NCBI GenBank assembly: GCA_000151295.1
Contig: GG745329.1
Coordinates: forward strand, 1,975,714-1,991,658
Length of the DNA stretch: 15,945 bases
Direction: 5' to 3'
From: Allomyces macrogynus ATCC 38327
Lineage: Eukaryota; Blastocladiomycota; Blastocladiomycetes; Blastocladiales; Blastocladiaceae
In this document: positions 7,702-15,945 of the stretch, piece after piece
Layout of the letters: the number at the start of each line of letters is the position of its first letter
Position numbering within the stretch: the stretch's first letter is position 1
Made by a program: the position numbers and the translations under genes
The notes under the pieces: generated by a model
Told to the model about the DNA's origin: nothing
Database searches by the model: none
The model's input: only the letters and a program-made list of their open reading frames with translations

Positions 7702-10379
7702 CTATTGCCCCATCACCGATCCCGACCTGCTGCCCGCCACCGACGCTGCGCCCGATCCAGGTCGGCTCGCACCTCCTGCTGCTCCCGCCGCGCCAGCGTC
7801 ACCCGCCGTTGCCGCTGCGTCCGCGGTCATCCTGTTCCCCGCGGCTGTCGCTGCCGCCGAAGCGACTCCCGCAACCGCAGCCGCAGGCCCGACTACCTGG
7901 ACCTTGAACCGACGAGGACTCGTGCCATGCCAGAGCCCGACCGAACGCTCGCCCGGCTTGTGGCGCAAAAAGCAGGCGCCCCAGACAAACCCAACGAGCC
8001 AGACGCGCACCGCCGTTGACGGGTGGTACCTGCCATCGAGTGACGGCGGTTCGGTCCCGGCCTGCAGTGCATACACTTGGTGCGGCGCCGCGAGCTGCGG
8101 AGACTTGGGCATGGTCATGAGCACACCGGCAATGTCCTCGAGCGGTTTCGGGCCGTCGTGCTGCATGACGAGCACGTGCTCGAGTTGCGGCAGCGTGATG
8201 TGCGGGCGCCACGACGCGAACTGGGGAAGATGAGGAGGGTGAGGTCAGCGGATAGGAATGCACGTGGCCTGGGTCGAAAAGACCAACGGACCCATTGGTG
8301 AGACGGTTCCCATCCCTGCGACCGCTTCTTTTCCTTGCCCTTGCCAACGATCGGCGACTCGAGCTGCTCAGGCTGCACAAACACAAACTGCGACAGCTCG
8401 CGGTAGTACGACATGACTTGGTCAAGTATTGCTCGGCTCTATATGGGCCGTCGATCGTCAGCAAATGGCGAAACCACAATCGGTGCCAAGAACGGTCGAC
8501 CAAACGCGTATGCACCTCGCGATTCAGCCCCAACTCAATCTCATCAAACAGCGCCGCGGCCAGCTTCCAGTTATGCTCGCCCTTGGCAATGTACCCGGGC
8601 TGGCCCATGACGCACGCGAGCTGCACGATCGCGCGCGCGCCCTCGGGCGAGACCGGGTGGTAGAGCAGCGCGCGGTGCAGAATGCCAAGAAACAGCTCGT
8701 AGAACTGGCCCGCGTACTCGGACGGCCGAGTCATCATGCCGTGCAGCGTCTGAATGATCGCGTCCGTGTGCTGTGTCTGCTTGAGTGACAGCGACGCCAA
8801 AACCTGGATCGCGATCCGAAGAAGGTTCACTTCCTGCACCGTGTTGAACCGCATCATCAGGTCGAGCAGCTCCGGGATCAGCTGGTCCGCGAGGTCGGCT
8901 GAGTCGATGGCGTCGTAGAAGCTCTGACGATCAACGTCTTGTCAGTGACTTGACCGGTCCAAAAATCACAGCGACCGAACAACATACCTCGTTGCAGTGC
9001 ATAAAGCAGAAAATCAGGACCAAAATCTCGTGGAAGAACGGTACCGCCGGTGCCGCGCCCGGGAGTAACGACGACTTGCGGCGGCTCGCTAGCAGCCGGA
9101 TCAGGGCTTCGGCGACCGGTCGGATATCGACAATGCGCGAGAACAGGGCGACATACTGGTTGCGCTCGTGCTCCATGCTGCCGGGTCGATCGACTCGCGT
9201 GAATATCACGCACATGACGTGCAACGACAACAGGACGAGTGTGTCGGCCATACCGGCAACGCCCATTCCTGCCGGGTGCACACCAACGCCTTCGTACGAC
9301 AGCCACGTCGGCTGCCACGCCGTTACCGTGTTGAGCAGCGAACACAACACGTCACGTCCCATGGGAATCGACGGGACCTCGCACGTCAGGTACGTCAGGT
9401 AGGGGTCCGGGTCGTCGGCGGCCGCAGCCGCGTCGGATAGCGTCGATGGGGATACGGCCTGGGACGTGGGTGGCGCCGGTGCGGAAGGTGCGGGAGTAAA
9501 CATGCTCTTGGAGCAGAGCACGAGCAACAATCGCAGCATTTCGGTGCGGTGCGCCGTCACGGCGGCACTCGTCTTGACGGGCACCGACGCGCTGCGGCCG
9601 AGTCCGCGCTCCCAGATGCGGTACCCATTGTGGTCGTCGTCGTCGTCGTCGTCGTCGGTACCGTCAGCAGACGGCGGCACGCGCGTCGCTTGCGACCCGT
9701 CGGCGGGGATGTGGTTGATGGTCGTCGCCGGATCTGGGAACAGCGTGAACCCCTCGCGGAAGAGTAGGGCGAGAATCGCGTCGAGGAGTGCGCGGTAGAG
9801 CGGACCCGTAACGACAGGCCTATGCAACGTGGCCGTTTCGAGGTCCGGCTGAGCGGCATCAAACAAAAACGCGATCAGGCGCGTCAGGAGTCGTACGCAG
9901 TTGAGCAGCTGTGCGTGCTTGGGCAGCGCCGGCACGCCCTGGCCGGTGCCAGAGGTCGTGGAGGGCCGCGTACCGCCAACGAGCGACGAGACAGACGACG
10001 CGAGCGACGACGCGACGGAAGCGCCGACGTTGGGTGCCGTCCAGACCTTGTCGTTGGCCAGGACCAAAAACTGGTCGGCGACGGCGTGGCAGAGGTGGAC
10101 AAAATGCACGGGCCGGTCGTCACGCAAGCGACGCAGGTCCTGCGGCGGTAGTAGCGTCCAGACGTCGTCGGCGCTCGAGGGTAGGCTCCAAAACTGCGCG
10201 AAAAACTGCGCTCGGTCGGCTTCCGGGACAGGCTGGCATGGTGATCGGGAAACGGTCGTCAGCATCGCTCACTGTGGCCACGCTCCTTGAGGATCATGCT
10301 CACGGCGCAGACGCACCTGGTCGCGCAGCAGGCGCACGACAGCGTTGCGGAAGGTGACTTTGCTGTCGGTGTTCCCCAT
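7702..10379 (-). CDS. HID1: HID1 family Golgi protein (Ftp105/HID-1)
   Basis: HID1 proteins associate with Golgi/trans-Golgi membranes; animal HID-1 acts in dense-core vesicle sorting, and fission yeast Ftp105 anchors a deubiquitinase at the Golgi. Exons on the minus strand are 10379-10317, 10232-8988, 8923-8292 and 8220-7702, with introns of 84, 64 and 71 nt; about 819 aa. The start MGNTDSKVTFRNAVVRLL closely matches animal HID1 (MGS/N-TDSK), and Gly2 fits N-myristoylation. Other family segments are FAQFWSLP, LLNCVRLLTRLIAFLF, YRIWERGLG, HRTEMLRLLLVLCSKSMF, LCSLLNTVTAW, PFFHEILVLIF and a C-terminal WEPSHQWFASWRPHITL that spans the last intron. An eight-Asp run occupies residues 214-221. One missing base near 8417 breaks the frame (TK, then VMSYYRELSQFVFVQP). 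The final 35 residues are Ala/Gly-rich. Confidence 0.93.
9633..9656. repeat. Trinucleotide repeat (GTC)8 encoding poly-Asp
   Basis: Eight perfect GTC units on the plus strand read as eight GAC (Asp) codons in HID1 on the minus strand. It sits in a non-conserved linker before the conserved YRIWERGLG segment, so length variation is probably tolerated. Confidence 0.95.
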
Positions 10380-10639
10380 GGTTCGCGCCTGGTCGATATT
10401 GGTGCTGGTGCAGTATGCTGGACTCGAAAATAGACGGGCAGGCGCTGTTTCTTGAGCCAGCCACCAAGCTGAACGGCGCTATCAACAGGGTCTGGACCAA
10501 GTCGAGTGGTGATTGCGGGCAGTATTTTTCTCGTTTGCAACAGATGTGCCGCGAGCCTGCCGGGTCGTGTGTTGCAGGCTGCAAAAGGTTGGTCACTCGT
10601 TGGTCAGTCGCTGGGGTTGCAGGCTTGAAGCGCTGTGAA

Positions 10640-10995
10640 GGTATTCCTTCGGCTTGGCGTATCGCCTTCTGCCATTCCCGGCTCATCAATTTTTGTTCTT
10701 CATCGCCAGTTTGAACATCATCAAAAATTGGGTACAACAATGTGACATGCAGAAGCCAACCAGCCATGATCCTCAGGCAAAACGAACTGGATGTGACAGG
10801 CAGTAACAGCATTGGGAGGGCGCTGATAATGAGGGCGCGCAAATCATTTGCTTTTGAGGCAACACCACTGCAACCTGCAGTCCAGTTATAAATCGCACAT
10901 GACATCAAAGCAACAGTCGCCTTTTCTGTCCAACTTATATTCGCCGCCCAGGCATACCCAGTCATGAACGTCAGGGCTGTCAGGGTTGTCACCAA
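10640..10995 (-). pseudogene. Possible remnant of a polytopic membrane transporter (MFS-like C-terminus)
   Basis: An open minus-strand frame reads TALTFMTGYAWAANISW, TEKATVALMSCAIYNWTAG, a hydrophobic stretch RALIISALPMLLLPVTSS and an acidic tail with DEEQKLM. The pattern N-x-S-x3-K-[AS]-x3-A-x5-Y-N-x3-G resembles the last membrane segments of Dal5/allantoate-type MFS permeases. This is a weak match from memory. Codon use is much more A/T-rich (TTA, ATA, AAT, GCA) than in the flanking genes. There is no start, and no upstream transporter sequence is seen. The fragment's frame continues into the HID1 5' flank. It may be a fragment of a transferred or decayed gene, or a chance open frame. Confidence 0.28.
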
Positions 10996-11530
10996 TGCCT
11001 GCCAGGAGGATACTGATGTGGCAAGGCTACATGATGAGCCAACAAAGGGTCACAAAGCAAGCACAGAAGGGTGGAGAGCATATAAAACACTGCCTTGACT
11101 TTTTTGTGTACATGAAAAATGGTGGAGAGTGTAGAAATTCATGGGATTTGTTGGCCATAAGCTGATGAGCAAGGGTGCAGGGGATGGCAATGTTGTGCCT
11201 CAAGCAGGATACCATTTCAATATTTCCTGTTGGTTTTGATGTCCCATATTAGCCCTTTCTGTCACACACTTGTCCAGGACTTCAAAATGAATGCAAACAG
11301 GGTGGAGAAGATGTAAAAGCTTGCCCTGCATTCATTCTGCATGAGGGGGTACAAAAAGTCATTGCAGGAGGAGCAAATCAACCAAGGTTAGGAGGAAAAC
11401 ACAACTTCATTTATGGTGCAACCAGCATGGTCTTGAGACTTTTTGTTTGTTCAGTGCCCTCCAACCCACAATTCTGGCCACATGCAGAAACATGCTCTGC
11501 AGCACACTGCAACTGTGCAAACCACACTTA
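10996..11530. other. Stretch without recognisable gene inside the CpG-depleted domain
   Basis: I see no protein similarity, RNA gene or terminal repeats. The motif gggtggaga recurs loosely near 11070, 11122 and 11300, the first and last followed by atataaaa or atgtaaaa, suggesting a badly diverged repeat. It lies downstream of the DUF1365 pseudogene stop on the minus strand. Confidence 0.5.
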
Positions 11531-11816
11531 CTACTTGGCCTTGAGCATGTGTACATGTGCCTGTGCCATGTTGTTGCACTCATCAAAAGCCATCAGTGAC
11601 AAGGTATCATCTGTGCCCACACCATATGCCATAAGCCATGCTGGCAGGTCAAACAGTGACCATGCAAATTTGGCCATGTGCACAAAATGCCACTGGCTCA
11701 GCACATGGCCAATTGTGGCTGTGATCAGCAGCCACAGCCAGTGCAGCTGCTGGAGCCACAAGAGGTGCTTGGCCTGCTGCTCAAGCAGTGCACAACAGGC
11801 CAGGACAAGGGGCGTG

Positions 11817-11858
11817 TGTAGAACTCCAACAGAGCTCTACACATCTCACTAAGCTCCC
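11817..11858 (+). repeat. Left terminal inverted repeat of the MITE
   Basis: It pairs with 12149-12190 in reverse complement. The six mismatches (repeat positions 11, 12, 14, 15, 19 and 22) are all transitions, consistent with decay by deamination after insertion. Confidence 0.85.
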
Positions 11859-12107
11859 CTACTTTTTAGTCACCTTTTTTCCACCATCTGCCATGGCCAA
11901 TAGGACCTTTGAGTGGTAGATTAAGGCTGACCAAAAAGTAGATTGGCCAGCCTGGATATTAGGGTTTAAGTGAAGTCTACCTCATGGTGTTAGATTATAA
12001 GTAGAGTCTACTGTTTGCAGTTAGCAGTCTACTGTTTAGTCGCCTTTATTCCACCTCTGCCACAGCCAATAGGGCCCTTGAGCAGTAGAGCTTAGAAGAG
12101 GTAGATT
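11859..12107 (+). repeat. Internal imperfect direct repeat of the MITE
   Basis: A unit of about 80-90 bp at 11859-11946 recurs at 12029-12107. Both run CTACT(T/G)TTTAGTC(A/G)CCTTT, then TTCCACC, TGCC, GCCAATAGG, CTTGAG and GTAGA, ending near GTAGATTGG. The second copy has small indels and several transitions. It suggests that the element grew by internal duplication. Confidence 0.75.
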
Positions 12108-12148
12108 GGTTACCCTGATTGGTAGATGTAAGCCACTCTACCTTTTTA

Positions 12149-12190
12149 GGGAGCTTAGTGAGATGTGTGGAACTCCATCAGAGTTCTACA
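12149..12190 (-). repeat. Right terminal inverted repeat of the MITE
   Basis: Reverse complement of 11817-11858 with 36 of 42 matches. The inner 20 bases (ACACATCTCACTAAGCTCCC) are identical on both sides. Confidence 0.85.
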
Positions 12191-12384
12191 GCATGGACAG
12201 CACAGATGACAAGGGGGACACAAGCAGCCATTGCTGTGTGCAGTGCACTTGAATAGCTGCAAGCTTGAGCCATGTGTGAGGAGCCAGTGCTGGCTGAGTG
12301 CTGCAGAGCACTTGTACAGTGTGCACAAGCACTGCTTCAAGTGCCTGGTCCTGGTTGAGTGGCACGTTTTTGCCAGCAGGCAAA

Positions 12385-12424
12385 ACATGCACATCATGCA
12401 CAACACATGCACATCATGCACAAC
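12385..12424 (+). repeat. Perfect 20-bp tandem duplication
   Basis: The unit acatgcacatcatgcacaac occurs twice with no mismatch. Twenty is not a multiple of three, so it shifts frame in the DUF1365 pseudogene. Perfect identity in an otherwise decayed region suggests that it is recent. Confidence 0.95.
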
Positions 12425-13615
12425 ATACATGTGCAGGAACCTGAGCACTGGGTCAGCATGCCTCACAAGCAGCTCAAACACAACCCACTTGTGCACCTGG
12501 ATGCACACCATCACAGCTTCTTGGCACCCCACCATAATGACTGTCTCATTGGGTTGACAATCAATCCCACATTGAGGTGGTGAGCAGTACTGTCCCATAT
12601 GGTGTGAGGGCCCAGCAGGACTGTCAATGCAACAGCACATGCCAGAGTTGATGGTGGTTGAGTGCAAATGGTGTGTGTGCAGCCAAACATGTGAGCCCCA
12701 GCCCCATTGGCAAGTGGTGCTAGCCTGTCATTGACCCAGAGACCCTTGTCAAATGTGAGTTTCCAGGCCTCACACAGCATGTGTGGCACAGTCAGGAGCA
12801 CAGTCACCAGGTACATGACCACCATCTTGAGCAAGTGCATGGCTGAGATGGGTATGGATGTTGTCAAGTGCACATTGGCATAGAGGACCATACACATCAT
12901 GGCGCATGGAACCAGCATGTCCTCTTGGTCACCAACAGCAGACTTGACCATGGCCTTGGGTGAGGCTGTTGACTGCTCCTCCAAGTCACACAGCACAGCA
13001 AGCATCAAGTAAACATCATACTGGCCCAATGTGTGTGGGCATATTGTCCACATGCTGTAAATACTGTGGTGCACATTGAAGGGCAACACGTGAAAAGAGC
13101 TTGCAACACAGTAGGTAGGCGTGCATATACCTGCACTTGCTGGCCTCAACAGGGACTGGCAAGGTGTTGATGTCCTTGGCACAGGCATAGACATGCTTTT
13201 TGCCAAATGTATTGTTGACTTAGAGAATCATGTCCATGAGCTGGTCACTGCTGCTGCTTGCATTGTCATTAGCAATGGTAGACAGACAGTGGGTTGAAGG
13301 CATAGCCACAAAACCTTGGCATTGTGACAAACAGAATTGACATGACCAAATTGGTGGGGTCAGTGCTGGCCTGATTGGCGAGAATGGTGCAGGCCTTGGC
13401 TGAGAGCAAGCATGCACATTGTTGAGCAAGCAGTTGTGCGACCAGACCAAGTAGAGCTCCCTTTGGTTGAGTGCAAACAGGTGCAGGACATGTGTATGGC
13501 TGGCCTTGAGGTCAGCCAGATCAAGTGCAAATCAGACAATGGGGTAGAAAAACATATGGGCGGATGGATACACATGCGCGTGCGTCGTCATGCCTGTGAG
13601 GAGGGCGTTGCGCAT

Positions 13616-14090
13616 CTTGAGAGTCGTTGGTGTCGAAATTGTTGGGGCAAGAGTCGTGGGAGGCCAGCTGGAAAGTGCAGATCGAGTTGCTGAGGTCGGG
13701 ATGAAAGCGTCATTGGCCCCAATCGTCGACCGTACTCAAGACCCGGCGGAAGCCTGTGCGTGTGCGACATGCGCAGGCGATCGTGATCGCGATTCGCGGT
13801 CACGTCCTTCAGATGCCGGTCATGGCCCATATTTGCCGGCAATTGCTTGCATTCGTGCCGTTATTTGCACCATTAACGCGTCATCTCGCCGAGCGCGAAA
13901 CGTGCGCTAAGCGCCGCCGGTGCCACCGCGAGGAGCGCGACGCGACAAGAAAGAGAACGAGCACGAACCCGTCAGCAGCAGTCCCCATCGACGGAGACAA
14001 CGACGGCCACCCCCGCACCAGCACTGCCTCGAACGCGCTGCAATCAACTGTCGCTGCAATCGCCCCCGCAACACCCTGCAACTTGCCGCC
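13616..14090. other. Intergenic between DUF1365 pseudogene (-) and GDI (+)
   Basis: CpG-rich sequence with normal composition, sharply unlike the adjoining depleted domain. It is the presumed GDI promoter and leader, and perhaps the former DUF1365 promoter or first exon. Open frames on both strands show no recognisable protein. No TATA box or other clear site is seen. Confidence 0.55.
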
Positions 14091-15925
14091 ATGGTGCGTG
14101 CTCCGACCCCACAATCGCGACCAGGGCCATCGACAGCCAGCCACGGTGGCCCAGTGACGCGAGTCGAGCGGCGTTCTCTTGACGCTCGGGCATCCAGACC
14201 TTGCGGATCGCTGGGCTCGTAGACGGCACGCTCGCCTGTGTTGCTGCGGCCCACGTTGATCGAGCCTCGGTCCTAGCGCGATCACTTGCCGTCGCTCTGG
14301 GTTGTTTGTCCATTGCCGTCGAAATTGATGCTGATTCGTCCATTCGCGTCGTTCGAACGTGTTACCGGTGTAGAATGAGAACTACGACGTGATTGTGCTC
14401 GGCACGGGCCTGACCGAGTGCATCCTGTCGGGCCTGCTCGCGGGCGAGGGGAAGCGCGTGTTGCACATGGACCGCAACGAGTTTTACGGCGGCGAGAGCG
14501 CGTCGCTCAACCTGAGCCAAGTACGTTGCTCTCGCAGTTGACACGCACCAATCGATGCTCCTGCGTCCCCAATGGGCTCCATTTTTTCGCGGGGGGGCAT
14601 GCAAGGACTGATCCCGACATTCGCGCACATGTTCAGATCTACCGCAAGTTCCGTGACGGTGTTGCCGCGCCCGAGTCGTACGGCCGCGACCGCGACTACG
14701 CGATTGACCTGATTCCCAAGTTTATGATGGCCAACGGCGCGTTTGTGCGCATGGTACGGCTCCTCACCACCGTCTGGCGCACTGTTTTCGAGTGAGCTGG
14801 CTACAATGTCCAGTGCTCCGCGCTGACCGACCCACTCCCTCTCTCTCTCTCTTCTAGCTCACGCACTGCGAGGTCACCAACTACCTCGAGTTCCGTCAAA
14901 TCGCTGGTTCCTACGTGTTCCGCGACGGTGCCATTTCCAAGGTGCCGGCTAACGAGGCCGAGGCCGTGCAGTCGCCGCTCATGGGTCTCTTTGAGAAGCG
15001 GCGCGCGAAAAACTTCTTCTCTTGGATTCAGACCTACGACCAGGACGACGAGTCGACGTGGCAGGGGCTCGACATTACGCAAGTGACCATGGCCGACGTC
15101 TACAAGCATTTCGGGCTCGAGGCCGGCACCCAAGACTTTATTGGCCATGCGCTGGCGCTGCACCTGAACGACGACTACCTCGAGCGGCCCGCCAAGGAGA
15201 CGTTCGACAAGATCGTGCTCTACTCGCTCTCGGTCCTGCGGTACGGCAAGTCGCCGTACGTCTACCCGCTCTACGGGCTCGGTGAATTGCCGCAGGCGTT
15301 TGCGCGCCGTGCCGCGCTACGTGGCGCGACCTACATGCTCTCGAAGCCCGTCGACGCCCTGCTCTTCGACGACGACGGGAAGGTCACGGGCGTCCAGGCC
15401 GAGGGCGAGCCGGCCTATGCGCCGGTCGTGATTTGCGACCCGTCCTACGTGCCCGACAAGGTCTCGACCGGTGCCAAGGTGATTCGCGCGATTTGCCTGC
15501 TCATGCACCCGATCCCAAACACCGACGACGCCGATTCCGCGCAGATCATTATTCCGCAGAACCAGGTCGGCCGGACCTCGGATATTTACATTGCTGCGGT
15601 CTCGTCGGGTCACCGCGTGTGTGCACCAGGGTATTACGTCGCCATGGTCTCGACGGTCGTCGAGACCGACGACCCGAATGCCGAGATTGAGCCGGCGCTT
15701 AACCTGCTCGGCCCAATTGCCGACATGTTTGTCTCGATTGTCGACTTGCACGAGCCGGTCGCCGACGGCGCCGACGACCACGTCTACGTGTCCAAGTCGT
15801 ACGATGCCACGTCGCACTTTGAGACGGTCTGCGACGACGTGTTTGATCTCTACAAGCGTGTTACGGGTAAGGACCTCGTGCTCAAAACCTGGGAGGAGCT
15901 GCAGCAGACGCAGGCCGAGGAGTAA
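14091..15925 (+). CDS. GDI1: Rab GDP-dissociation inhibitor
   Basis: Rab GDI extracts GDP-bound, prenylated Rab GTPases from membranes and recycles them through the cytosol; it is essential for secretion (yeast Gdi1/Sec19). Exons are 14091-14093 (ATG only), 14374-14520, 14637-14753 and 14858-15925; introns are 280, 116 and 104 nt, the last with a CT-repeat polypyrimidine tract. All introns lie between codons, giving 444 aa, the usual length. The start reads [21 protein letters not shown], the FAD-fold-derived N-terminus. [12 protein letters not shown] follows at residues 34-45, MGLFEKRR at 131-138, and the long conserved [18 protein letters not shown] from residue 218. [25 protein letters not shown] and [13 protein letters not shown] complete the GDI pattern, which separates it from Rab escort protein. 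The start context gccgccATGg is optimal. No frame defects are seen. Confidence 0.97.
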
Positions 15926-15945
15926 TTGCCCGCGCTTTCCCAGGC

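Larger units (their letters stand above)
11817..12190. mobile_element. MITE-like non-autonomous DNA transposon, about 370 bp
   Basis: The two ends form terminal inverted repeats of 42 bp starting TGTAGAACTC and sharing ACATCTCACTAAGCTCCC, with 36 of 42 positions identical. It has no coding capacity, an internal imperfect duplication and A/T-rich content. A TA dinucleotide flanks GAACTC at both ends (11819-11820 and 12187-12188), which would fit a TA-duplicating superfamily. The TGTA/TACA ends make the border ambiguous, and no longer target-site duplication is visible. It lies within the DUF1365 pseudogene. Confidence 0.82.
10971..13560. other. CpG-depleted, TG/CA-rich domain (probable former methylated DNA)
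   Basis: From the last CpG of the HID1 upstream flank (near 10970) to 13560 the sequence nearly lacks CpG. I count 8 in 11041-13560. The next 60 bases alone have 7. TG and CA are abundant (repeated tgtgtg, catgca, gcacat). The edge at 13560 is abrupt. This is what long-term 5-methylcytosine deamination, or a CpG-directed repeat-induced mutation process, leaves behind. Inside are a decayed DUF1365 gene and a MITE-like element. Confidence 0.85.
11531..13615 (-). pseudogene. DUF1365 family gene, decayed and interrupted by a MITE
   Basis: On the minus strand the diagnostic DUF1365 blocks appear in order: RNALLTGMTTHAHVYPSAHM at 13612-13553, FALDLADLK and LHLFALNQRELY, then ILFVTMPRFCGYAFNPLSVY (signature N-P-x-S-x-Y near 13280), VNNTFGKKHVY (near 13219), SFHVLPFN (near 13100), and LLTVPHMLCEAWKL. 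Intact relatives are uncharacterised proteins, in bacteria often encoded beside amine-oxidase and cyclopropane-fatty-acid-synthase genes. Stops interrupt it at 13534-13532 (TGA) and 13222-13220 (TAA). Frame changes occur near 13418, 13275 and 13110, and a 20-bp duplication lies at 12385-12424. The MITE at 11817-12190 splits off a possible last segment (LLWLQQLHWLWLL onward, stop at 11531). The upstream ATG at 13615 is only the first in-frame Met; the true start may lie in another exon. The 3' part beyond 12640 is assigned by open frame only. Confidence 0.75.

Noticed and set aside
11800..12205. Target-site duplication around the shared ccccttgtc/gacaaggg in both MITE flanks
   Set aside because: The shared words lie at different distances from the two termini, so they cannot be an insertion duplication; only a possible TA remains.
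12385..12424. CRISPR-like repeat
   Set aside because: Only two directly adjacent copies with no spacers, in a eukaryotic context.
12511..13206. 231-aa minus-strand open frame as an intact gene
   Set aside because: It contains the central and C-terminal DUF1365 blocks only. The signature upstream block is in other frames with stops between.
10971..13560. Classic ascomycete-type RIP (CpA to TpA) as the cause of the odd composition
   Set aside because: CA and TG are enriched rather than lost, and TA is not dominant; the loss is specific to CpG.
13590..13910. Plus-strand open frame of 106 aa upstream of GDI
   Set aside because: No domain and Arg/Ala-rich chance composition; it overlaps the pseudogene 5' end on the other strand.

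Overview
This window looks like nuclear DNA of a fungus, most likely an early-diverging (zoosporic) lineage. It is GC-rich and gene-dense. Its six recognisable genes are eukaryotic, and they are broken by 16 short GT-AG introns, 63-116 nt except one of 280 nt, often with GTGCGT or GTACGT donors and CTGAC-like branch sites. The gene set (septin, SAS10/UTP3, FBXO9, HID1, Rab GDI) fits an opisthokont. The exact phylum is my inference.

Layout: the 3' part of a septin gene (+, 2-989); SAS10/UTP3 of the small-subunit processome (+, 1547-3678); a glutathione S-transferase-like gene (-, 3811-5229); an FBXO9-type F-box gene (-, 5540-7332); a HID1 family gene (-, 7702-10379); a compositionally different block with a possible transporter fragment and then an almost CpG-free domain (about 10971-13560) holding a decayed DUF1365-family gene interrupted by a MITE-like element; and a complete Rab GDP-dissociation inhibitor gene (+, 14091-15925). 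These are independent housekeeping genes. HID1 and Rab GDI both act in Golgi/vesicle traffic, but nothing shows that they are co-regulated.

Two things affect the use of this sequence. First, three otherwise well-conserved genes (UTP3, the GST-like gene, HID1) carry frame changes that homology bridges. Ten of eleven are consistent with one missing base, which points to consensus sequencing errors, while the septin, FBXO9 and GDI genes read cleanly. Second, the CpG-poor block has only 8 CpG dinucleotides in 11041-13560 by my manual count, against 7 in the next 60 bases. It is rich in TG/CA, as expected of DNA that was cytosine-methylated and deaminated.

I found no tRNA, rRNA, CRISPR array or new multi-gene system. 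The most interesting items are a complete EF-hand-like loop inside the septin GTPase domain, a 9-nt septin microexon, a GDI start codon alone in its exon, and the silenced DUF1365/MITE block.
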